From positions 1 to 6,157 of the forward strand of contig JBHIBD010000099.1 in assembly GCA_046758865.1 (NCBI GenBank): DNA of 6,157 bases, written 5' to 3'. Origin of the DNA: JBHIBD01 sp046758865. GTDB taxonomy: Bacteria; Planctomycetota; Brocadiia; Brocadiales; Bathyanammoxibiaceae. The position numbers and the translations under genes are program-made. Of this stretch, positions 1 to 5,834 are shown in pieces (position 1 is the first letter of the stretch; each line of letters begins with the position of its first letter). Under the pieces are notes generated by a model, which saw nothing but the letters and a program-made list of their open reading frames with translations, searched no databases and was not told the origin of the DNA.

Positions 1-1023
1 TTTGTCGGCGAGTTTTAGGATTTCCTGGGGGTCGGTGCCTGATTTGAGCATCTCGGCCACCTTTTTGACCCTGAGGATGCGTTCGGGGGAGGCGGGGTGG
101 CTGCGCAGAAAGCTCTTGGACCTGCTCTTGGGTATCTCGAGGGCAAAGCGCTTCCAGAGGGCCACGCCCTTCTCTATGTCGTAGCCTGCCCAGTGTGAAT
201 AGACCAGTCCAAAGTAGTCTGCCTCCCTCTCCGTCTGACGTGAATATGGGGCGTAGAGTGCCTGGGTTGTCCAGAAGGCGAATGGCCCGGTAAGGCCCCC
301 AACTCCACCACACATGGCTGCAACCGCCATATTCTTTAGTAGGTGGTGCTTTACAAGGTGGGCCATCTCGTGGCCCATTATCACCGCAAGCTCGTCGTCG
401 TCCTCTGCAAAACTGAGCATCCCGGAGGTAAACTCGATGCCCGTGAACTTGGCATAGGCGTTTACCTTGTCCGTCTCTTTGAGGCGTATCTTTGCGTATG
501 GTATCTCCTCCGGGGTCACATCAAAGGCCATTTTCTTATCACCTCTCTCCACGACAACCCGTACCGGTTTACCCACCTCAAACTCGACGTCACTGCACCC
601 CTCGATATCTTCACCATCAATGATCTTTATAACGTCACCTGGCATCAGGCCGGCAAGGTCGGCCGGGCCATCTTCTCCCACTGCAATTACCACACACCCA
701 TCCTCTGTGGGCAGCTCGAAGGCCCCGGCGTCCTTATCGAAGCGATGGAACGCCCTGGCGATTTTCTCTGAGTTGTCGGCTATAAGGGCGCCTATGCCTG
801 TCTTATTTTTAAGCTCGTCCCCGGGAAGGGCCTTCAGGACCTTGTACCCTACCTGCCACGTCCTGGCCCAGTACTCCACGTACCGTTCCGCGGCCAGTGC
901 CTCTATCTCCTCCTCCATGGCCACCAGGTCTTCCTTGGGTATGTCGGGGCCGGTAGTGGCACAACCACTGAGGGCTGTAAGTAGTAACAGGGTTAATAAT
1001 ACGAAGAGCCTTTTATGTAGCAT
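1..1023 (-). CDS. PDZ-containing M48 family metalloprotease lipoprotein (3' end beyond window)
   Basis: A zinc metalloprotease probably anchored in the outer membrane and facing the periplasm, where M48 relatives act in envelope protein quality control. The ATG at 1023 follows AGGAG with 5-base spacing. The frame is open for 341 codons to the window edge, so the C-terminus is missing, probably only a short part. Residues 1-21 form a lipoprotein signal (KR, a Leu-rich core, lipobox LSGC, Cys21); Ala at +2 suggests outer-membrane sorting. Residues 30-105 look helical. Residues about 108-170 form a PDZ-like domain (GLMPGD at 125-130). The M48 core follows: VNAY near 187, zinc motif HEMAH at 218-222, third ligand Glu267 in TEREAD, and a late SHPASPER stretch near 308. 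The metal ligands I would expect are all present. It lies 74 bases after the cupredoxin-like gene, possibly one transcript. The family call is firm; the substrate is unknown. Confidence 0.9.
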   Translation of the reverse strand, partial: MLHKRLFVLLTLLLLTALSGCATTGPDIPKEDLVAMEEEIEALAAERYVEYWARTWQVGYKVLKALPGDELKNKTGIGALIADNSEKIARAFHRFDKDAGAFELPTEDGCVVIAVGEDGPADLAGLMPGDVIKIIDGEDIEGCSDVEFEVGKPVRVVVERGDKKMAFDVTPEEIPYAKIRLKETDKVNAYAKFTGIEFTSGMLSFAEDDDELAVIMGHEMAHLVKHHLLKNMAVAAMCGGVGGLTGPFAFWTTQALYAPYSRQTEREADYFGLVYSHWAGYDIEKGVALWKRFALEIPKSRSKSFLRSHPASPERILRVKKVAEMLKSGTDPQEILKLADK

Positions 1024-1097
1024 TAACACTCCTAGAAATGACATAAACACCTTGTAATGACGCCTTCGGCACGACCTGCACCTCACTCCTTAGCTGG

Positions 1098-1850
1098 TCA
1101 ATTATGGGAGAGTTTAAAGTCCAGGCGTATTTCCTGGTTGGGCATCAGGCTTACTTCTTGTGTCTGGGCAGCAAGCTCTTCCTTGTGGAAGGCCTCATGC
1201 CATACGGAGATTTTATAGTCCCCCGGTGGCACGTCGGTAATCTTGAACGTCCCGTCAAACCACGTGAGGTCGTAGTACGGGTCTTCCCTCACCACGACCC
1301 ATGCCCTCATCCACCTATGCCTGTCACACCCTATCTTTATTTTTTCTTCTAATTTGAAGCTCTTGGCAAGAGGTCTGCCACGGCTCGGGATGCTTTCATT
1401 GAATGTTGCATTCTTCAAGGAATATGCATGAACATTATGCGCCATGGGGTCGCTGTTTCTTATCTCCAGGGTGCTATTTACCGGGATGACCCGCACGTGG
1501 GGTTTAAATTCACAGGCCATTTGGTCCATAACATAGTGCCACTTCTCCTCAAAATTCTTACCCCTGGTGATGTTTTCGATATACACTACGGCATTCTTTA
1601 TGCCCCTGGTGTTCTCGTCAATAATGAGCTTATTGGAGGGCCTTGTCTTCATCCCGCATACGTGCAGGTCCTTGTCCACTACAAGCATCTCTGGTTTTGG
1701 TATATCCCCAACGAACCTTACACTGCCACTGATGGTGCATCCATCTTTAACGTCTATTACCTCATATTCACACTGGGCGCAGGGCGTAAACCCTGGGGTC
1801 CAAATTACCTGAGCTAGCACTGCCAAAAGTATGCAAAGTCTGTTGAGCAT
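1098..1850 (-). CDS. exported cupredoxin-like protein with C-terminal carboxypeptidase-regulatory-like domain
   Basis: A predicted 250-residue exported protein with a plausible type-1 copper site. The ATG at 1850 is preferred over an in-frame ATG at 1871 because GGAAGGGGGT lies just before it and it starts directly with a signal peptide (MLNR plus a hydrophobic stretch to about residue 22). Numbering from this start, AHNVH at 137-141 resembles the first-His segment of amicyanin/pseudoazurin, and CDRHRWM at 175-181 gives the C-x2-H-x2-M ligand loop, so His138, Cys175, His178 and Met181 are the likely ligands. DVPPGDY (from 206) and VWHE (216-219) mark a beta-sandwich of the carboxypeptidase-regulatory/transthyretin-like type. 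Cys65 (VCG) and Cys113 (in MACEFKPHV) fit positions I recall as conserved in this family, often annotated as methylamine-utilisation or plastocyanin-like. Electron transfer is an inference; no partner cytochrome or oxidase is in the window. No CXXCH haem motif is present. Confidence 0.8.
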   Translation of the reverse strand: MLNRLCILLAVLAQVIWTPGFTPCAQCEYEVIDVKDGCTISGSVRFVGDIPKPEMLVVDKDLHVCGMKTRPSNKLIIDENTRGIKNAVVYIENITRGKNFEEKWHYVMDQMACEFKPHVRVIPVNSTLEIRNSDPMAHNVHAYSLKNATFNESIPSRGRPLAKSFKLEEKIKIGCDRHRWMRAWVVVREDPYYDLTWFDGTFKITDVPPGDYKISVWHEAFHKEELAAQTQEVSLMPNQEIRLDFKLSHN

Positions 1851-1903
1851 CTTACCCCCTTCCCGCTTCATCAGTTGCAGCTTCTATAGTTTGTCTGAAG
1901 AGG

Positions 1904-1927
1904 ATTATATTTAATTTCTTGTGTCAA
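1904..1927 (-). promoter_or_regulatory. candidate promoter of the cupredoxin-like gene
   Basis: On the minus strand there is a perfect TATAAT (1909-1904) about 54 bases upstream of the chosen ATG. A perfect TTGACA (1927-1922) is only 12 bases further upstream, too close for a standard sigma-70 pair. The -10 element is probably real; the -35 partner is uncertain. Confidence 0.45.
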
Positions 1928-1939
1928 GTCGATACAAAT

Positions 1940-1970
1940 TTGTGTGGCATGCCGAATGCCCTGGGCACAA
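1940..1970. terminator. possible hairpin after ogt, weak terminator candidate
   Basis: GGCAT (1946-1950) pairs with ATGCC (1956-1960) and is flanked by TTGTG (1940-1944) and CACAA (1966-1970), giving a two-part stem with an unpaired CCTGGG-type bulge. It lies 20 bases past the ogt stop in the transcribed direction. No run of T follows it, so a rho-independent terminator is not well supported. Confidence 0.25.
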
Positions 1971-1990
1971 CTTGTAGGCGGGGCTAGAAG

Positions 1991-2518
1991 TCAGCCCATT
2001 CTCTCTAAAACATCTGCCTCCATCTCCAGGAGCTTCTTTTTCAGGGAGATCCCACCTCTGCCTGAATAACCCACAAGCCCACCACGGGAGCCTACCACAC
2101 GATGGCATGGGATGATAGGCGGAAGTGGATTCTTGCCGCAGGCCCTGCCAACGGCCCTTGCGGCGCCTGGCCGACCTATTGTCTGGGCCAGATGCCCATA
2201 TGAACGTGTCTGGCCATACGGTATCTTGCGTATTCCCCTCCAAACCGCCTGTTCAAAGGATGTGCCAGCGCTTGTGTCAACGTGTACACCTGCGAAAACC
2301 TCTTTGCGGCCACTAAAGTATCGCCGCAAGGCCGCCTTGACCGCTGCATGGGAGTCATTATCCCTTACCACATCGGTGCAAAATCGGAGTTTTAAATATT
2401 TCAGGAATGACCTTTCGCTGGTGCCATGGAAGTCTATTAGTAAGAGTCCTTTTGGACCCCAGGCGAGGTGGACAACGCCTATGGTAGTGGGAAAACTGGT
2501 GTAGAAAAGGCCCTTCAC
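1991..2518 (-). CDS. ogt: methylated-DNA-[protein]-cysteine S-methyltransferase (Ogt/MGMT)
   Basis: Suicide DNA-repair enzyme that moves the alkyl group of O6-alkylguanine (and O4-alkylthymine) to its own cysteine in the cytoplasm. The 175-residue length is typical of Ogt and too short for a bifunctional Ada protein. The N-terminal domain spans about residues 1-82. The conserved C-terminal domain runs from TSFEQAVW (86-93) through IPYGQTRSYG (99-108), with Arg121 of RAVG placed as the nucleotide-flipping arginine. NPLPPIIPCHRVVG (130-143) carries the acceptor Cys138. The start is GTG at 2518, 8 bases after the stop of the M50-like gene; a GGAGG inside the end of that gene and an AGGT closer in could serve ribosomes, so translational coupling is likely. 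No Ada-type regulatory domain is attached. The identity is secure; the choice between the names ogt and mgt is conventional. Confidence 0.96.
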   Translation of the reverse strand: MKGLFYTSFPTTIGVVHLAWGPKGLLLIDFHGTSERSFLKYLKLRFCTDVVRDNDSHAAVKAALRRYFSGRKEVFAGVHVDTSAGTSFEQAVWRGIRKIPYGQTRSYGHLAQTIGRPGAARAVGRACGKNPLPPIIPCHRVVGSRGGLVGYSGRGGISLKKKLLEMEADVLERMG

Positions 2519-2526
2519 CTTACCTA

Positions 2527-3282
2527 CTATCCTCCGGGCCTCTTCTTGTTAACAGCGAGCTTTAAGGCCTGGTAGATTCCTATGCCAACGGCGGATAGAA
2601 AAAGAAATGTTAGAAGCATGCAGGCGGCCAGGTTTACAACCACCCAGAAAACCTCAAGCCTGTTGTTAAACCACCGATTGCCCCAGAAGCCCAGGTACTT
2701 GCCTGCAAAAAATGCAATCACCGCTAAGACGACAATCCCAGGTATAAGGTACTTCAAGTCATTCTTCTGGGGTGCCATAGACACGGTGAATATTACGGTA
2801 GCGATGATAAAACCTGTCCAGCGGAGGTCTAGGAAATCAGCTCCCTTCCACAGTCCGAAGAGGGTTATCTTTATTGCATCAATGGTGTCCTTAGAAAATG
2901 CAAAAAACCCTTCGGCCGTGAACTTTATATCCTTGGGCAATGCCGTCTTTATGCTGACCGGGTCGTTTAGGGAAAAGGAGATGAGTATAAGCACCGCAGC
3001 ACAACCCAAAATGGGGGCAAAGACGATGAGAAAGTCCCCAAAGACGGGGACCTTGGGGCGGTCGTACTTTATCTCCGTGCCCTCCAGCCTGAGAAGGTTG
3101 AATTCTGTTATGGTAGCACCTGTTACCAGACACATGAGGGCATGACTACACTCGTGGACAACTATACCGGGGTAGAGGAATACGCTGAGGACTTTGCCTT
3201 TGGCATACCTTGACCACAGAACCTTTATGCCAAAGCTAAGGAAGATAATAGCTATGAGCCATACGGCCAGGGCGATGTAGAT
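2527..3282 (-). CDS. M50-like integral membrane metalloprotease, probable non-AUG (ATC) start
   Basis: A polytopic membrane protein with a site-2-protease-like motif. Reading from ATC 3282 gives 251 residues: a hydrophobic segment at 4-22, then HECSH at 43-47 inside a second hydrophobic segment (YPGIVVHECSHALMCL), then membrane segments near 82-104, 153-171, 178-198 and 211-237. The order PG-VVHE-SHAL-TGA resembles the Peptidase_M50B-type branch, not classic S2P with NPxDG. SMAPQKND at 168-175 may supply a late acidic ligand (Asp175), which is inference. A strong AGGAGGT lies 8 bases before ATC 3282. The frame is closed upstream by TAA at 3291-3289 and holds no ATG, GTG or TTG until ATG 3135, which falls after HECSH. 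A start at 3135 would leave 202 residues without the motif. The substrate is unknown. It ends 8 bases before ogt. The gene is convincing; the exact start is not. Confidence 0.75.
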   Translation of the reverse strand: MYIALAVWLIAIIFLSFGIKVLWSRYAKGKVLSVFLYPGIVVHECSHALMCLVTGATITEFNLLRLEGTEIKYDRPKVPVFGDFLIVFAPILGCAAVLILISFSLNDPVSIKTALPKDIKFTAEGFFAFSKDTIDAIKITLFGLWKGADFLDLRWTGFIIATVIFTVSMAPQKNDLKYLIPGIVVLAVIAFFAGKYLGFWGNRWFNNRLEVFWVVVNLAACMLLTFLFLSAVGIGIYQALKLAVNKKRPGG

Positions 3283-3288
3283 GGTTTC

Positions 3289-3297
3289 TTACCTCCT
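3289..3297 (-). promoter_or_regulatory. strong Shine-Dalgarno for the M50-like gene
   Basis: AGGAGGT on the minus strand (3297-3291), followed by 8 bases and then ATC at 3282-3280. It is the strongest ribosome binding site in the window and fixes where translation should begin, although no standard start codon is found there. CTG at 3270 is the next near-cognate codon and is 12 bases further away. Confidence 0.7.
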
Positions 3298-3331
3298 GTA
3301 AATAATCTACACGCCCCTCACCTGGGCACTA

Positions 3332-3361
3332 AATTTACCAAAGTATGGCCCACCTTGTCAA
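3332..3361 (-). promoter_or_regulatory. candidate sigma-70 promoter for M50-like gene and ogt
   Basis: On the minus strand, TTGACA (3361-3356) is separated by 18 bases from TAAATT (3337-3332, 4 of 6 matches to TATAAT). Transcription would start near 3325, about 43 bases before ATC 3282. This supports a start well upstream of ATG 3135. Confidence 0.5.
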
Positions 3362-3439
3362 GCCGTTTGTAGAAGAATCGGCATATGTAGAGGTGGTTAA
3401 CAAACTAGGACCTTACCAAGATGAATGGATTAAAATGAA

Positions 3440-4276
3440 TCAATGCGGGAATTCCTGTTGGCCGCCTGTAGCTGCCTCCCCCGACAGGCCCAGCATCTCT
3501 CTCAGCCTCAAGGCGTTACGCACGGCAGAGCCTCCGTGGCAGTTGTTGAAGAAGACGAAGGTAGTCTGGGTAAGGGCATCAACTTCCTGGATAGGACTCA
3601 GAAATTCCTGGAGCTCGGCGTCACTGTACAAATAGTCGTATCTTACCGAGACGGGGACATTGAACCAGTTCAGGTTTCTACCGTGAAGGCGGAAATAGCC
3701 CACCGTAGAGGTGGCCTTAGGGTTAAAGGGCATCAGCTTGGGCAGCCTAGGCTCATCCACCACGCAATATCCCAGGCCATTCTCTCTGAGAAACTCCAGA
3801 GTAGTGTCCTTGTGCCATACACGGTTCCTGAACTCCACTACCAAGGGCACACCCTCAAGCCTCTCGCCAAAGACCTTCAGGTAGTCGAATGCATCTTCAT
3901 TTGGGTAGAACCACGGCGGGAACTGGGCCAGCACACAGGACAAATTACCCGCCTCTCTGAGCGGTGCTATAGAAAAATTGAATTTATTAAATACCTCACG
4001 GTTATCCAGAAGTGTCTTCCTGTCTTTTTCCCATATTTCATGTGTCATACCTTTAAATGCCTTGACGGAGAACTTGAAGTCCACAGGGACTTTTTTGAGC
4101 ATACCCTCCATGCTCTTCTGCGAGGGCAGGGTATAGTAGGTAGAATTAATCTCGAGGCACTTAAACCCCAGCTCCTTCTCGTAGTATGTGAGCATGTCCT
4201 GCTTTTTTATCTTTGGTGGATAAACTGTACCCTTCCAGTCGTCAAACGAGAAGCCGCTGGTTCCGAGCTTTATCAT
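3440..4276 (-). CDS. DUF72 domain protein (YecE-like)
   Basis: A 278-residue cytoplasmic protein of the DUF72/YecE family, a TIM-barrel-like fold of unknown biochemical role. Family hallmarks appear in order: GTSGFSFDDWKG (5-16), YPP (19-21), LEINSTYY (41-48), FKFSVKA (67-73), LAQFPPWF (116-123), VVEFRNRVW (146-154), CVVDEP (171-176), YFRLHGRN (194-201) and FFNNCHGGSAVRNA (242-255). Length matches the family. The frame extends upstream to GTG 4360, but the extra 28 residues do not resemble the family, whose members begin a few residues before the GTSG motif. ATG 4276, with GGGG 6 bases upstream, is therefore chosen. It is transcribed divergently from accA and ends about 140 bases before the M50-like start, with a candidate promoter between, so it is probably its own unit. 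A nuclease or sugar-metabolism link has been suggested for the fold, but nothing here supports either. Confidence 0.92.
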   Translation of the reverse strand: MIKLGTSGFSFDDWKGTVYPPKIKKQDMLTYYEKELGFKCLEINSTYYTLPSQKSMEGMLKKVPVDFKFSVKAFKGMTHEIWEKDRKTLLDNREVFNKFNFSIAPLREAGNLSCVLAQFPPWFYPNEDAFDYLKVFGERLEGVPLVVEFRNRVWHKDTTLEFLRENGLGYCVVDEPRLPKLMPFNPKATSTVGYFRLHGRNLNWFNVPVSVRYDYLYSDAELQEFLSPIQEVDALTQTTFVFFNNCHGGSAVRNALRLREMLGLSGEAATGGQQEFPH

Positions 4277-4419
4277 CCTTTGCCCCGTGACCTCGAAAAG
4301 TCCGTGTTGGACAGACCAGGCCAAGTAATGGCGGGTCTGTGCGGCACTGGTGAACTTCACCCTGCATTGCGCCTAGAGGTATGTGTGATAGCATGAAAAG
4401 CCAGGCACCTCAAGTGGGA

Positions 4420-4448
4420 TTTATAGTTTTCCAAGCTGCCGAAACCAA
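4420..4448 (-). promoter_or_regulatory. candidate promoter of the DUF72 gene
   Basis: On the minus strand, TTGGTT (4448-4443) is followed by 17 bases and then TATAAA (4425-4420). Spacing is ideal, the -10 matches 5 of 6 and the -35 only 3 of 6. It would leave a leader of about 135 bases before ATG 4276. Confidence 0.4.
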
Positions 4449-4494
4449 AAGTCTTACCACGTCCATATACTTACCCCAACCTGTAAATTTTTGC

Positions 4495-4522
4495 TTGACA
4501 GAGGTATTCAAAAAGGGATAAA
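4495..4522 (+). promoter_or_regulatory. candidate upstream promoter of accA
   Basis: A perfect TTGACA at 4495-4500 is followed by 16 bases and then GATAAA at 4517-4522 (4 of 6). It would start transcription near 4530, giving a leader of about 165 bases to ATG 4697. Confidence 0.5.
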
Positions 4523-4553
4523 GTACATCCTTGTATTTAACTGTGGAAGAGAT

Positions 4554-4582
4554 TTGGTCATTTCTGACATGGCAAGTTTAAT
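4554..4582 (+). promoter_or_regulatory. second candidate promoter of accA
   Basis: TTGGTC (4554-4559), a 17-base spacer and TTTAAT (4577-4582, 5 of 6). The -35 is weak (3 of 6). It may act as a proximal promoter starting near 4589, or be a chance match. Confidence 0.35.
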
Positions 4583-4653
4583 ACAGGGGTTGCGTTATTG
4601 AAGGAAACTCACCAACATTTAGGGCTTCGCCAGGAGCGGGGTGGTCCATCTTC

Positions 4654-4680
4654 TGCGTTTTCCGCCAATAGAGCAACGCA
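4654..4680 (+). other. 6-bp hairpin in the accA leader
   Basis: TGCGTT (4654-4659) is complementary to AACGCA (4675-4680), with a 15-base loop, 16 bases before the chosen accA start. The same TGCGTT also occurs at 4591-4596, so the right arm could pair with either copy. This could affect translation, but the match is short. Confidence 0.2.
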
Positions 4681-4696
4681 CAATGCACGCGGGGTA

Positions 4697-5554
4697 ATGG
4701 AATCCACAGATACACAACAAGAAGAACCACTTCCTACAGAGTTATCGCCCTATGACATTGTGAAGCTCGCAAGGCATCCCCTCAGGCCGATGACCTCTGA
4801 TTATATCAACCTGATGTTTGACGACTTCATTGAGCTTCAGGGGGACAGGCGCTTTGGTGATGATAGGGCAGTCATAACCGGTCTTGCCAGGATTGGACAA
4901 AACAGGGTAATGCTTATAGGTCAGCAGAAGGGTAAGAACACCAGGGAGCGCCTCATCTGCAACTTCGGGATGCCCAACCCCGAAGGCTATAGAAAGGCCC
5001 TCTTGAAGATGAAGTTTGCAGAAAGGTTGCATCTGCCCATTATAACCCTGATTGATACACCTGGTGCAAACCCTGACATAGGCGCAGAGGAGCGGGGACA
5101 GGCATACGCCATCGCAGAGAATATTTACGGGATGATAGGGCTGAGGACACCGATAATTAACGTTGTGATAGGAGAGGGCGGTAGCGGTGGCGCACTTGGA
5201 ATAGGTGTGGGAGACAAGTTTGCCATCATGGAATATGCCTATTGCTCTGTAATATCCCCTGAGGGTTGTGCGGCAATCCTTTGGAAAGATGCAGGTAATG
5301 CCCCTGCTGCTGCAACGGCATTGAAGCTGACCGCTAGAGAACTGCACAAGTTGGAGATTGTAGATGATATTGTGCCTGAACCTCCCGGTGCAGCCCACTC
5401 GTTACCCAGAGAGGCTGCCGAAATATTAAAGAAGGTACTAATTGGGTATTTGAAAGAACTCCTCGAGATGCCCCTTGATACCCTGTTGGATAAGCGCTAC
5501 GGTCGGTATCGCAGGATCGGAAAATTCTTTGAGCACCCCGAGACCGAACAATAA
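4697..5554 (+). CDS. accA: acetyl-CoA carboxylase carboxyltransferase subunit alpha
   Basis: Alpha half of the carboxyltransferase that, with AccD, moves the carboxyl group from biotin on AccB to acetyl-CoA, giving malonyl-CoA for fatty acid synthesis. It should work as an A2D2 tetramer in the cytoplasm. Numbering from ATG 4697 (285 residues): ARHPLRP at 25-31, GDDRAV at 54-59, NFGMPNPEGYRKA at 89-101, DTPGANPDIGAEERGQ at 120-135, the GEGGSGGALG loop at 159-168, SVISPEGCAAILWK at 184-197, and RYGRYRRIG near 267-275. The protein lacks the roughly 50-residue helical N-terminus of E. coli and B. subtilis AccA, as the short AccA forms do. A TTG at 4598 with AGGGG upstream would add 33 residues, but these are low-complexity and not AccA-like, so ATG 4697 is preferred, although its own ribosome site is weak. 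Tyr-Pro-Gly in the usual DTPGAYPG is Asn-Pro-Asp here. accD is not adjacent. Confidence 0.95.
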   Translation: MESTDTQQEEPLPTELSPYDIVKLARHPLRPMTSDYINLMFDDFIELQGDRRFGDDRAVITGLARIGQNRVMLIGQQKGKNTRERLICNFGMPNPEGYRKALLKMKFAERLHLPIITLIDTPGANPDIGAEERGQAYAIAENIYGMIGLRTPIINVVIGEGGSGGALGIGVGDKFAIMEYAYCSVISPEGCAAILWKDAGNAPAAATALKLTARELHKLEIVDDIVPEPPGAAHSLPREAAEILKKVLIGYLKELLEMPLDTLLDKRYGRYRRIGKFFEHPETEQ

Positions 5555-5605
5555 CAGCCCGCCATCCCAGATTTTCCAGCAAGAATTCTATTTATGAAAA
5601 CAGGC

Positions 5606-5644
5606 CCATGTCATCCTTATAACTCCCTTTAGAGAGTGACATGG
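5606..5644. repeat. 8-bp perfect inverted repeat downstream of accA
   Basis: CCATGTCA and TGACATGG form an 8-bp stem with a 23-base loop, inside which ACTC and GAGT can add four pairs. It starts about 50 bases past the accA stop. It could be an RNA end-stabilising or attenuating hairpin, or a remnant of mobile DNA. The second arm overlaps another stem (5642-5660), so the two folds exclude each other. Confidence 0.35.
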
Positions 5645-5746
5645 AGTGGAAATGACTCCAAAGTTACCTAGAGACCTTAGCCTGTAAGAGAAGCTACCTC
5701 CATCCCACTGCCAGGTAATTACCCAAAACAGGATAAAAATGCAGAG

Positions 5747-5771
5747 TTGTGGAGAGAGCCACTGTCCACAA
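5747..5771. repeat. 7-bp perfect inverted repeat upstream of the tRNA cluster
   Basis: TTGTGGA and TCCACAA form a 7-bp stem with an 11-base loop. On the minus strand it is followed by CTCTGCATTTTT, a poor terminator-like tail. No gene ends here on that strand, so a role is unclear. Confidence 0.3.
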
Positions 5772-5818
5772 GCCCTAATAGAATCAGACACTTGACACTA
5801 GGACTAAAAACTGGTACT

Positions 5819-5827
5819 TGTTATGAT
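5819..5827 (+). promoter_or_regulatory. candidate extended -10 promoter of the tRNA cluster
   Basis: TGT followed by TATGAT (5822-5827) is a good extended -10 element. A perfect TTGACA lies at 5792-5797 but 24 bases upstream, too far for a normal pair. Transcription would begin near 5834, exactly where tRNA-like sequence starts, and could read tRNA-Leu and tRNA-Gly. Confidence 0.35.
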
Positions 5828-5834
5828 AGTAATC

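Larger units (their letters stand above)
5555..5818. other. non-coding stretch between accA and the tRNA cluster
   Basis: I find no recognisable gene on either strand. It holds short inverted repeats: CCATGTCA (5606-5613) with TGACATGG (5637-5644), an overlapping TGGAGT/ACTCCA (5642-5647 with 5655-5660), TTGTGGA (5747-5753) with TCCACAA (5765-5771), and the 10-base palindrome GGTAATTACC (5714-5723). None is followed by a T-run, so no clear accA terminator is visible. Confidence 0.6.

Noticed and set aside
467..1057. Plus-strand frame opposite the M48 protease gene
   Set aside because: Ser/Thr/Pro-rich shadow composition; the minus strand has lipobox, PDZ and HEMAH.
3345..3635. Plus-strand frame whose first 30 residues look protein-like (MAHLVKPFVEES...)
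   Set aside because: No ribosome binding site, it overlaps the promoter of the M50-like gene and then runs antisense into the DUF72 gene. No family resemblance.
4277..4360. N-terminal extension of the DUF72 protein from GTG 4360
   Set aside because: The added 28 residues do not match the family, which starts just before GTSG; ATG 4276 has the better context.
3443..4396. Long plus-strand open frame (over 300 codons) opposite the DUF72 gene
   Set aside because: It mirrors the DUF72 gene codon for codon, has no recognisable motifs, and the opposite strand carries a full set of family hallmarks.
4742..5398. 218-codon minus-strand frame inside accA
   Set aside because: Antisense shadow of a strongly conserved accA; Cys- and Tyr-rich with no motifs.
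5588..5791. 67-codon minus-strand frame in the region after accA
   Set aside because: No family resemblance, no ribosome site, and it spans several hairpins; best treated as non-coding.
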